From Syntrophorhabdus sp. PtaB.Bin184 (GTDB lineage: Bacteria; Desulfobacterota; Syntrophorhabdia; Syntrophorhabdales; Syntrophorhabdaceae), in NCBI GenBank assembly GCA_002067555.1, contig MVQQ01000202.1, positions 1 through 21,889 of the forward strand: a DNA stretch of 21,889 nt. The letters run 5' to 3'. The position numbers were made by a program, and so were the translations under genes. The notes under the pieces are model-generated. The model was not told where the DNA came from. It made no database searches and saw only the letters and a list, made by a program, of their open reading frames with translations. Below are positions 14,818-21,023 of this stretch, piece after piece (within the stretch, counting starts at the first letter, position 1; each line of letters starts with the position of its first letter).

Positions 14818-16202
14818 CAAACCTCCCCTCCCCATACTATCTCTTCCTGAATGCGATTCATGTCTTCAATTGTTTTATCAAAACTGCGGGCTTCAATCCC
14901 TACTTCAGGATCAATTTTCGCAGCGACAAAAGTTAGGCGACTTTTTCGTCTTCCCTCGCCCAACTGCACCAATGTTTTCTCAGCCATATAGACCTTGATT
15001 TGTTGGGGAGATAGAAGTTCTTCCGTTCTATAGCCTTCTCTCTTCGCTATTTCTCTTATACGCGGTTCGTCGCGATTAAGCATTATTAGAGTGTTCAGTT
15101 CTTTAATTATGTAGTCGCTATGGGTAGTAACAAAGATTCTTATTCCTAAATTAACTAGACGAGCGAATAAACGGGCCATAAGTCGTTGATTCTCAGGATG
15201 TAAGTTCAGTTCTGGTTCGTCTACCATAAGAAGATCACCTGGTTTCGCGACGTGCCGCAAATAGAATCCGATGTCGAGAAGAGAACGCACAGCACTAGAA
15301 CTCTCGTCCATCGTCAGTTTAACATTGCTTCTTTTTGGGACATAGTAGAGCTCGTCGTTTCTTGTGACCCTATACATGCCACCGATAATGTTGGTGAAGT
15401 CATCGAGAAGCTCAGGGTGGACCTTGGAAATGAAGCTTTCCTTCTTGGATATGTCTTCGAGCTTTCGAGTAAATTCAACGTTTGCCCTAACGGGCAGCGC
15501 GTAATCTTCGTAGACCTTAAGAAGAAGGTCTAGGGGGTCTGCATCTTTATCCATCTTACTCATTTGGTCCAAAATTCGATTACGGGAGAGATTTAGCTCC
15601 TTCCGGAAAATCGCAGCCCCCGTTCGTTCCGCGCTGGCAATAAACGGGAAAGGGAACAAGTGTCCAAAAACGATATCCTTGAGCGCATTACTAATCGCTC
15701 TGTTAATAATCTCACTGGGAACCTTTAACTTTTCCTTCTCAACGATAAGAGAAATTAAAACCGTCGGGTCATTCTCCTTCTTGGATACAGTAAACAGTTG
15801 TGTCTTAGCAGCCCCGATTGTTCGCTCAAAAGCAGCTGTTGGGTGAATGTCTGTCTTGTCTAGGGTTACAAGAAACTCGGTAGCCTCGAAGTGTTTCTCC
15901 GCTGATGCGAAGACTTTTGGAAGTTGTTCTTTGAATGCCTCGCAGCCTTGTTTTATGATCCTGTCGGCATCATCAACAACGGTTCTAATATCGATTCTTG
16001 TTACGCCGTCGCGCAACAATTGATCCATACTGGCCTGTGATACGGGTATTCGGAAGATTTCTCGCCAAAAGGCAAGAAAACCAAATAATGCATAGGTCGC
16101 ATAGGTTTTACCAGTATTGTTATTGCCACAGATAATTGTCAAATTTCCCAGTTCAAATTTGGCCCACGCTAATGCCCCAAGATTCTTTACGGAAATTTCC
16201 AT
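14817..16202 (-). CDS. OLD/RecF-like AAA ATPase (AAA_15/AAA_21 type), first gene of cassette
   Basis: 461 residues. The Walker A motif GNNNTGKT is at 26-33, an ABC-signature-like SSSAVRSL at 301-308, the Walker B motif LLMVDEPELNLHP at 324-336 with catalytic Glu329, and the H-loop TTHSDYI at 359-365 (His361). The middle (about 60-290) is a helical insertion. There is no TOPRIM domain, unlike true OLD nucleases, so nuclease activity must come from a partner. GGAG precedes the ATG at 16202 by about nine bases. Such SMC/ABC-like ATPases act as sensors or engines in several anti-phage systems. It heads the operon; a dyad at 16279-16318 lies upstream and might be the operator. Confidence 0.88.
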   Translation of the reverse strand: MEISVKNLGALAWAKFELGNLTIICGNNNTGKTYATYALFGFLAFWREIFRIPVSQASMDQLLRDGVTRIDIRTVVDDADRIIKQGCEAFKEQLPKVFASAEKHFEATEFLVTLDKTDIHPTAAFERTIGAAKTQLFTVSKKENDPTVLISLIVEKEKLKVPSEIINRAISNALKDIVFGHLFPFPFIASAERTGAAIFRKELNLSRNRILDQMSKMDKDADPLDLLLKVYEDYALPVRANVEFTRKLEDISKKESFISKVHPELLDDFTNIIGGMYRVTRNDELYYVPKRSNVKLTMDESSSAVRSLLDIGFYLRHVAKPGDLLMVDEPELNLHPENQRLMARLFARLVNLGIRIFVTTHSDYIIKELNTLIMLNRDEPRIREIAKREGYRTEELLSPQQIKVYMAEKTLVQLGEGRRKSRLTFVAAKIDPEVGIEARSFDKTIEDMNRIQEEIVWGGEV

Positions 16203-16278
16203 AAACCACTCCGTCGTTTTTTGTTTGCGAGCTTTGCCTGCTGAAATATTATTTTTGTATAAGATTTATTCTCTGCCA

Positions 16279-16318
16279 TCAACGGCTGTAATTCAAGCAA
16301 AAATTGCAAAGCCGTTGA
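16279..16318. promoter_or_regulatory. Inverted repeat upstream of the ATPase gene, candidate operator
   Basis: TCAACGGCT at 16279-16287 and AGCCGTTGA at 16310-16318 are perfect 9-base arms around 22 bases, with a GCAA-AAA-TTGC inner dyad at 16298-16308. It is located 77-116 bases before the operon start. Confidence 0.45.
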
Positions 16319-16525
16319 ACGGTGAGGTAAAGTGAGTATGTTTGTTAACGAATTCCAAAGACTTGTTTCTTCGCGATGCAAGGCTTATGGCTTAAAATGG
16401 AAAAAGATGTTTTGATTACTCGGTCTCGATCGAGTCTATAAAGCCCAATGCTCTATTGCCGCTACTCCCTCATGAAAGAACCCCGATCAGGGCGTTGCCC
16501 GCATGATTCTTTCTTGACCCACGGA

Positions 16526-16813
16526 GCGCGGGGTCTCATTGCCGGTCAGCTGGTAGCGTAGGATCACGGGACCCGCTCAAGCTTTCGGGGAGCGCGGACC
16601 GGGCACGGAAGTGGCCGGGACCGATGCGTCTGACATCACCATGTTGGCGATATGCGGCAAAGTCATGACTGCGGACTACCAGTCTGCAACCCGCGCCGAC
16701 CTCTGTCCGCACCGTGTTTTTGCTTCTAGCCTGAAACTTGAGACCTGCAACCTGCGACCGTTTTTCGTGGGTGTGATCCTTAAGCGTGGCTGCACGGCAA
16801 TGAGACCCCGCGC
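16526..16813. repeat. 288-bp element with 18-bp perfect terminal inverted repeats (MITE-like)
   Basis: GCGCGGGGTCTCATTGCC at 16526-16543 recurs as its exact reverse complement at 16796-16813. Inside lie both blocks shared with the left flank. It is non-coding, with the look of a miniature inverted-repeat element. Confidence 0.7.
16583..16793 (-). repeat. Right inverted repeat of the cassette
   Basis: Reverse-complement counterpart of 13128-13312: perfect over 16583-16634 (52 bp) and 16769-16793 (25 bp). It is about 26 bases longer than the left copy; the extra bases include a degenerate heptad-repeat run (CTGAAACTTGAGACCTGCAA) at 16731-16750. Confidence 0.9.
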
Positions 16814-16843
16814 GGACACCCGCACAGGACCTATCATTGAAGG

Positions 16844-17386
16844 CTAGACCCCTTCCGGGAGCTTCGACGCCATCAGTCTTCTTCGGTCAAGTTTGCGGCC
16901 ATCCACGATGAATGTGCCGTCGCCGACGGCGTGGACGGTTCGTTTCTCTTTGCGCGAGGTGTCGACGTATGCGGCAACGCCTTCGAGAATGACAGTGTTG
17001 TGTTTCCTGATGATGTCGATGACCCTGCATTCGATGTTGGCGAGGCATTCCTTTATCAAGGGGGCTTTGACCATCTTGCCTTTTACGGGAGTGAGCTTGA
17101 ATTTAGTGAATTTGTCCGTATCGGCGCCGGAGCATGTTCCTATCCCGATGACCTTGTCGAGCATGTCGACGGTGGGGACCGCAATAACACATTCCTTTGT
17201 TTTCCGAAGAGCCCTGAAAGAATAGTTCCATTCCCCGGTCGTCATGGCAAAGACCGGCGTGAAGTCCATGACCATTGTCCATGAGATCGTCATGATGTTA
17301 TCCTTCTTTCCATCATTCGTCGTAACAAGGACAACGGGCCCCGGTTCCAACAGAGTAAAGGCCTTGCCTATCTCCAATTCTTCCAT
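16844..17386 (-). CDS. Flavoredoxin / flavin reductase-like FMN protein
   Basis: 180-residue cytoplasmic protein of the flavin-reductase-like domain family (PF01613). Typical features are GPVVLVTT, NIMTISWTMVMDFTPVFAMTTG (FMN phosphate and isoalloxazine contacts), ECVIAVPT, the GIGTCSGADTDKF block usual in flavoredoxins of anaerobes, and a C-terminal FIVDGRKLDRR. It probably binds FMN and moves electrons between ferredoxin-like or NAD(P)H donors and acceptors. The ATG at 17386 follows AAGGGGTG; an in-frame ATG at 17410 is less well placed. It lies 27 bases after the toxin gene on the same strand, so it may share its transcript. Confidence 0.88.
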   Translation of the reverse strand: MEELEIGKAFTLLEPGPVVLVTTNDGKKDNIMTISWTMVMDFTPVFAMTTGEWNYSFRALRKTKECVIAVPTVDMLDKVIGIGTCSGADTDKFTKFKLTPVKGKMVKAPLIKECLANIECRVIDIIRKHNTVILEGVAAYVDTSRKEKRTVHAVGDGTFIVDGRKLDRRRLMASKLPEGV

Positions 17387-17413
17387 GAGAGCACCCCTTT
17401 TTTTGAGCATCCG

Positions 17414-17677
17414 CTACAGGTCGCGATAAACATCTTTGCGGTGTTTGACACGCATGATGGTGACAGTATTTGCTCGATTGTCTACTTCGTAAAGGATACG
17501 GTAGTTGCCAACCCTGAGTCTCCAGTCCCTGGCGGAACCGCTTATTTTCCTGCTGCCCCGTGGATGAGGGTTCATGGCCAGCGCTCTTATCTTCGCCATG
17601 ATCTGGGAGAATAGTTGTGAGGATAGTTTCTTGAGGTCTTTCTCGGCGTGCCTTTCTATGAGAAGCTCATAGGGCAT
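17414..17677 (-). CDS. RelE/ParE-family toxin
   Basis: 87-residue toxin with the RelE/ParE fold (PF05016): YELLIERHAEKDLKKL, NPHPRGSRKISGS, DWRLRVGNYRILYEV and the closing VKHRKDVYR, which carries the basic residues of ribosome-dependent mRNA interferases. The gene overlaps the antitoxin gene by 11 bases, so toxin synthesis is coupled to antitoxin synthesis. Whether it cuts mRNA (RelE) or targets gyrase (ParE) cannot be decided by eye; the GNYRILYEV pattern leans to RelE. Confidence 0.9.
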   Translation of the reverse strand: MPYELLIERHAEKDLKKLSSQLFSQIMAKIRALAMNPHPRGSRKISGSARDWRLRVGNYRILYEVDNRANTVTIMRVKHRKDVYRDL

Positions 17678-17876
17678 TTTCGTGTTCCGCCAGGAAGTCG
17701 CTGAGTTTTCTCACCTCAAGGCCGCCCTTGCGTATCTTCTTGAGATCCTCCAGGTCTTCCTTGTCCTCGAGCCTGTCCAGCAGTTCCTGGTAGTCTTTTA
17801 TGTCGACTATCACGGCACTCGGCCGACCGTCCTTCATGATCACCTGTGGCTTTGTCTTAAGAATTCCTTTTGCCAT
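17667..17876 (-). CDS. Phd/YefM-type antitoxin
   Basis: 69 residues. The N-terminal dimerisation and DNA-binding part is short (KPQVIMKDGRPSAVIVDIKDY matches the Phd/YefM strand-helix pattern), followed by an acidic helix (LLDRLEDKEDLEDLKK) and a C-terminal toxin-wrapping tail. It is the first gene of the toxin-antitoxin pair, and antitoxins of this type repress their own promoter together with the toxin. The ATG at 17876 has a purine-rich site, and a good sigma-70 promoter is upstream. Confidence 0.88.
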   Translation of the reverse strand: MAKGILKTKPQVIMKDGRPSAVIVDIKDYQELLDRLEDKEDLEDLKKIRKGGLEVRKLSDFLAEHENAL

Positions 17877-18223
17877 TTCTCTCTTCCCCCCTTACCGGAG
17901 CACTCGTAATCGTTCCATTATACCTTCTTTCTCGTGCACTGGCAACAACGGTCAGACAGACGAACTTCGAGCCCTCAATATTTCCGCACTCGACAACTCT
18001 CAACGTTATTGAGCTTCCAGGGTCAGAGCCCAGAGCAGTCGCCTTCCGGAACCTTTCCACCAGCCTCCACTTGTTCTCTCGCGCGGTTCCGTTTAGAGTG
18101 CCTTTTCTCTCCTCTTTTCTCTCTTTGCGATCTCTGCGGCCTCAAGCGAAGCGGGCGAGAGGCAAGTCTTTAAGGTCTTTCTGTCTTTTGACGCTCAAGC
18201 CATTCAAGCGGCTCAAGCCGCCT
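17877..18223. other. 347-base gap with the toxin-antitoxin promoter and repeat units
   Basis: No gene is seen. The right part carries CTTGA-type 9-base repeat units (18193-18220) running into the end of the cysteine synthase gene. Confidence 0.5.
17917..17945 (-). promoter_or_regulatory. Sigma-70 promoter of the toxin-antitoxin operon
   Basis: On the minus strand TTGCCA (17945-17940), a 17-base spacer and a perfect TATAAT (17922-17917), leaving a leader of about 33 bases to the antitoxin ATG. Confidence 0.7.
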
Positions 18224-18232
18224 TTAGGGCGG
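18193..18232. repeat. 9-base CTTGANNNG repeats and a small hairpin at the cysteine synthase stop
   Basis: On the minus strand three units CTTGAGCCG, CTTGAATGG and CTTGAGCGT follow each other (18219-18193). CCGCC/GGCGG arms (18218-18222 and 18228-18232) enclose the stop codon and may form a weak terminator hairpin, without a T-run. Confidence 0.5.
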
Positions 18233-19132
18233 ACACTTCGCGCAGATCGACCTGAACTGCATCGTCGAGAGGTACCGGTCTCCGCGGTCGGGGAAGAGGA
18301 CGACTATGGTCCCGTGGTCGATCATCTTCGCGAGGCGCAGGGCCACGGCCGCCGCGGCGCCGCTTGACGTGCCGACGAATATCCCTTCCCTCTGGGCGAG
18401 CAGGCCCGTCATCTCGAAGGCCTCGCCGTCCTCGACCATTTCCTTGAGGTCGAGTTCGTCCCTGTTGTAGATGGGGGGTATTATGGATTCGCGCATGTTC
18501 TTCAGGCCCTGGATGGTGTGGCCCATGACGGGCTCGACGCCGACTATCTTGATCGCGGGTTTCATGGACTTGAGGTAGCGGCCCGTTCCCATGAGGGTGC
18601 CTGTCGTTCCCATGCCGGCCACGAAGTAATCGATCTCCCCGCCCGTCTGGCGGTAGATCTCGGGACCCGTTGTCTCGAAATGGGCGAGAACGTTGTCGGG
18701 GTTTTCGTACTGGTTGGGCATGTAGTACTTGCCCGGTTCTTCGTGGAGGAGCGTGTGGGCCTGCCTGATGGCACCGTCTATGTTTTCCTTGGCGGGCGTG
18801 AGAAAGACGTTCGAGCCGAGGCCCTGGAGGATGAGACGGCGTTCCGTGCTCACGCACGCGGGCATGCACAGCTCGACGCGGTATCCTTTCGCTGCGCCTA
18901 TCATGGCGATGGCGATGCCCGTGTTGCCCGACGTGGGTTCGAGGATCGTCTTATCCTTCGTGAGTTCTCCCCTTTCCTCTGCCTTGGTTATCATGTAGAG
19001 GGCGGGACGGTCTTTGACGGACCCGCCGGGGTTACAGCCTTCCAGTTTACAGAGTATCGTGACGTTGGGATTGGGGTTGATGTTGCACAGTTCCACGAGT
19101 GGTGTGTTGCCGATTGCGGAGAGAATGTTCAT
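18224..19132 (-). CDS. Cysteine synthase family PLP enzyme (O-acetylserine sulfhydrylase)
   Basis: 302 residues, normal length for CysK/CysM. It makes cysteine from an activated serine and sulfide. It has the PLP lysine Lys40 in NPGGSVKDRPAL, the substrate loop TSGNTG at 67-72, the phosphate loop GMGTTGTLMGTG and the late SGAAAAVAL. ERRLILQGLGS near residue 97 follows the usual helix. The C-terminus ends CAKC, a Cys pair not universal in the family that could bind a metal or be redox-sensitive. I cannot separate CysK, CysM or O-phosphoserine types by eye. It starts at the ATG at 19132 with GAGAGG upstream; promoter and hairpin are described separately. Confidence 0.92.
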   Translation of the reverse strand: MNILSAIGNTPLVELCNINPNPNVTILCKLEGCNPGGSVKDRPALYMITKAEERGELTKDKTILEPTSGNTGIAIAMIGAAKGYRVELCMPACVSTERRLILQGLGSNVFLTPAKENIDGAIRQAHTLLHEEPGKYYMPNQYENPDNVLAHFETTGPEIYRQTGGEIDYFVAGMGTTGTLMGTGRYLKSMKPAIKIVGVEPVMGHTIQGLKNMRESIIPPIYNRDELDLKEMVEDGEAFEMTGLLAQREGIFVGTSSGAAAAVALRLAKMIDHGTIVVLFPDRGDRYLSTMQFRSICAKCPP

Positions 19133-19143
19133 CTATCGTTGAC

Positions 19144-19171
19144 CTCTCATAACACTTGGTATCTATGAGAG
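19144..19171 (-). promoter_or_regulatory. Leader hairpin or operator overlapping the cysteine synthase RBS
   Basis: Perfect 7-base arms CTCTCAT (19144-19150) and ATGAGAG (19165-19171) are 14 bases apart, directly after the -10 box. In the mRNA the downstream arm contains the SD (GAGAGG), so pairing would mask it; as DNA it could be an operator at +1. Confidence 0.45.
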
Positions 19172-19200
19172 ATTCTAACAGAACGCGAGGCTGCGGACAA
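19172..19200 (-). promoter_or_regulatory. Sigma-70 promoter of the cysteine synthase gene
   Basis: On the minus strand TTGTCC (19200-19195), a 17-base spacer and TAGAAT (19177-19172), with TG one base before it (extended -10). Confidence 0.55.
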
Positions 19201-19253
19201 GAGAAATCAGGGACGCGGGCAGGTTTGGAGCCGGCGCGTCCCTGACGGAGACA

Positions 19254-19460
19254 TCATTTGGTTGGGGGGCTGCACACGGGGTTGGGGAAACAGTGGAGCT
19301 GGCACGCCCCCACCTTGATCTGGAACTCGTTGAGAAGGTCGCCCATATCCCCGTAAGAGAGGCCTTCCGCGTCCGCGAGCTTCATGGCCTGTTCGCAGGA
19401 TATCTTTCCGTCGGTGCCGATGCGGGCCTTTACCTTTTCCATTAATGCCTGTTTGTCCAT
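19254..19460 (-). CDS. Conserved 68-residue protein with C-terminal cysteines
   Basis: Starts at 19460 behind a perfect AAGGAGG. The first two thirds look like a small helical, HTH-like domain (KISCEQAMKLADAEGLSYGDMGDLLNE fold pattern), ending in KVGACQLHCFPNPVC with three cysteines close together. I recall similar ISC...CQLGCF domains as stand-alone proteins or tails in anaerobes, but no function is established. The Cys cluster suggests metal or redox binding. It lies between the flavodiiron protein and cysteine synthase genes, about 100 bases from the former, on the same strand. Confidence 0.75.
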   Translation of the reverse strand: MDKQALMEKVKARIGTDGKISCEQAMKLADAEGLSYGDMGDLLNEFQIKVGACQLHCFPNPVCSPPTK

Positions 19461-19522
19461 TCTGTCCTCCTTATGGTGTGTATCATGTTAAAGCCGCGGG
19501 ACCCTTCCCGCAAAGCTGTCAC

Positions 19523-19550
19523 GATCCCGGATCAAGTCCGGCATGACGAC
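19523..19550. repeat. Dispersed CCGGATCAA...CCGGNATGACGAC repeat, copy 1
   Basis: GATCCCGGATCAAGTCCGG followed by CATGACGAC is a short hairpin-forming sequence just after the flavodiiron gene and matches 20944-20972. It resembles REP-like elements seen in many proteobacteria. Confidence 0.6.
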
Positions 19551-19562
19551 GGGGGAGAGACC

Positions 19563-20747
19563 TTATCCGGCTGCTATTTCCCTTCCGAACTGTAACGCCT
19601 GTGCCACCTCGTCATCACCGGGCTCCCACATTGTCCGCAGGCCCTCATGGACAACCTCCAAGCCGGCCTTTCCGAGGGCTTCGTTGAGTATTTTAACTGA
19701 CTCTCCGCTCCAGCCGTAACAGCCGAAGGCGGCCGCCTTTTTGCCCTTGAACCTGAGCCCGGCGACCATCTCTATCAACGCCGCCATCGCGTTGAGAATG
19801 CCCCTGTTGATGGTCGGCGAGCCGAAGAGGATGGTCTTCGACCTGAATATCTCCGTGACGACATCGTTGATATCGCTCCGGGATATGTTGCGGAGCTTTA
19901 CCGTTACCTTGCCGTCCTTCTCCTTTATGCCCTTCGCTATGGCCTCGGCAAGTTTGCGCGTGCCGTCCCACATTGTGTCGTATACGATGGTGATCTGGTT
20001 CTCCTGGTAGTCGTCCGCCCACTCGAGGTACTTGTGGACGATCTGCAGGGGGTTGTCCCGCCAGATGACGCCGTGGCTGGGGCAGATGACATTGACGGGA
20101 AGACCGAGGCCCACCACTTCGTTTATCTTCTTCGTAACGAGGGGAGAAAAAGGCGTGAGGATGTTGGCGTAGTACTTTATGGCCTCCTCGTAGAGTTCTG
20201 ACTGCACGACGAGGTCATTGAAGATGTGCTCGCTGGCGATGTGCTGTCCGAAGGCGTCCTGTGAAAAGAGGATCGCATCGCCCGCCAGATATTCCATCAT
20301 TGTATCGGGCCAGTGAAGCATTGGCGCTTCGATGAAGATGAGTTCTTTCCTGCCGAGGCTCAGTTTGTCCCCCGTTTTCATGACCTGGAAGTTCCAGTCC
20401 TGATGGTAGTGGCCCTTGAGGGATTTCACCCCGTTCGCCGTGCAGTAAACGGGTTTGTCCGGTATGTGCCGCATCAGCTCCGGCAAAGCGCCCGAATGGT
20501 CCGTCTCGGCATGGTTTGCAATCACGTAGTCGATGGAACCGAGATCGAATTCTTTCGCCAGGTTGTCGACGAACTCACCGGCGAAGGGTGCCCACACCGT
20601 GTCGATGATGGCCGTTTTCTCATCGCGCACAAGGTAGGAGTTATAAGACGAACCCCGGTGGGTCGAATACTCCTCTCCGTGAAACTTCCGCAGTTCCCAG
20701 TCTACCTTCCCTACCCAGTAAACGTTCGGAGCTATTTCAAATCTCAC
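19563..20747 (-). CDS. fprA: Flavodiiron protein (A-type flavoprotein, oxygen/NO reductase)
   Basis: 394 residues. An N-terminal metallo-beta-lactamase-like domain carries the diiron ligands His79, Glu81, Asp83 (NHAETDHSG), His145 (APMLHWPDT), Asp164 (FSQDAFGQH) and His225 (CPSHGVIWR). A C-terminal flavodoxin domain (about 252-394) binds FMN through YDTMWDGTRKLAEAI and FGSPTINRG. It reduces O2 to water and/or NO to N2O with electrons from rubredoxin or similar, protecting anaerobic metabolism. All first-shell ligands are present, so it should be active. The start is GTG at 20747 with GAGGAGGGG six bases before. No rubredoxin gene is adjacent in the window; the nearby flavin reductase may be functionally related, which is a guess. 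Confidence 0.95.
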   Translation of the reverse strand: MRFEIAPNVYWVGKVDWELRKFHGEEYSTHRGSSYNSYLVRDEKTAIIDTVWAPFAGEFVDNLAKEFDLGSIDYVIANHAETDHSGALPELMRHIPDKPVYCTANGVKSLKGHYHQDWNFQVMKTGDKLSLGRKELIFIEAPMLHWPDTMMEYLAGDAILFSQDAFGQHIASEHIFNDLVVQSELYEEAIKYYANILTPFSPLVTKKINEVVGLGLPVNVICPSHGVIWRDNPLQIVHKYLEWADDYQENQITIVYDTMWDGTRKLAEAIAKGIKEKDGKVTVKLRNISRSDINDVVTEIFRSKTILFGSPTINRGILNAMAALIEMVAGLRFKGKKAAAFGCYGWSGESVKILNEALGKAGLEVVHEGLRTMWEPGDDEVAQALQFGREIAAG

Positions 20748-20789
20748 GACACCCCTCCTCTTTTACTCTGATCGCTGTACCTACGCCCT

Positions 20790-20818
20790 ATTTTACTCCA
20801 GATCATCCTGTACGTCAC
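20790..20818 (-). promoter_or_regulatory. Possible sigma-70 promoter of the flavodiiron gene
   Basis: On the minus strand GTGACG (20818-20813), a 17-base spacer and TAAAAT (20795-20790), about 40 bases before the GTG start. The -35 box is a moderate match. Confidence 0.35.
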
Positions 20819-20850
20819 TTGACTTAGGTTAAGAGCCCAGGGAAAAGACA

Positions 20851-21023
20851 GTTGAAGCCGCTTGAACAGCTTGAACCGCTTGAACGGAAAAGGCCAGGAA
20901 AGACAAAAATGGTTGTAACCGCTTGAATGACGAAGACGAAAAGGATCTCCGGATCAAAACCGGGATGACGACAGTGTCCCATTTTTTTTGCCTCTGACGT
21001 TCAAGCGGTTCAATCCGTCTTTA
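20851..21023. repeat. CTTGAANNG 9-base repeats in inverted clusters, plus REP-like copy 2
   Basis: The gap 20748-21020 has no gene. Four units TTGAAGCCG, CTTGAACAG, CTTGAACCG and CTTGAACGG run at 20852-20887, a diverged pair at 20911-20930, and the reverse-complement units (TTCAAGCGGTTCAA) at 21000-21013, so both sides can pair. Between them lies copy 2 of the CCGGATCAA element (20944-20972), followed by an eight-T run on the plus strand. Confidence 0.7.

Larger units (their letters stand above)
13128..16793. mobile_element. Candidate horizontally acquired cassette bounded by inverted repeats
   Basis: About 3.7 kb enclosing three co-directional genes (AAA ATPase, PD-(D/E)XK protein, TIR-like protein). 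By eye the coding part is clearly AT-richer, with A/T-ending codons, than the GC-rich genes on both sides. Long inverted repeats stand at both ends. No transposase, integrase or tRNA was found, so the way it moved is unknown; the term mobile is inferred from composition and flanks. Confidence 0.5.
16203..16843. other. 641-base gap upstream of the cassette operon
   Basis: No gene is seen. The first 150 bases are AT-rich and should carry the cassette promoter; TATACA and TAATAT-like boxes occur on the minus strand near 16235-16250, but no clear -35 is well spaced. The rest is the right inverted repeat element. Confidence 0.5.

Noticed and set aside
16414..16445. TTGATT-N19-TATAAA as a plus-strand promoter
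   Set aside because: The spacer is too long and no plus-strand gene follows.
16526..16813. Retron or group II intron RNA next to the cassette
   Set aside because: There is no reverse transcriptase gene in the window, and I could not recognise intron domain V or msr/msd features.
18518..19168. Plus-strand ORF opposite cysteine synthase
   Set aside because: Antisense frame of a well-conserved enzyme; composition typical of a shadow.
20944..20991. Rho-independent terminator with an eight-T run on the plus strand
   Set aside because: The stem is short and imperfect, and no plus-strand gene ends there; more simply part of the repeat element.
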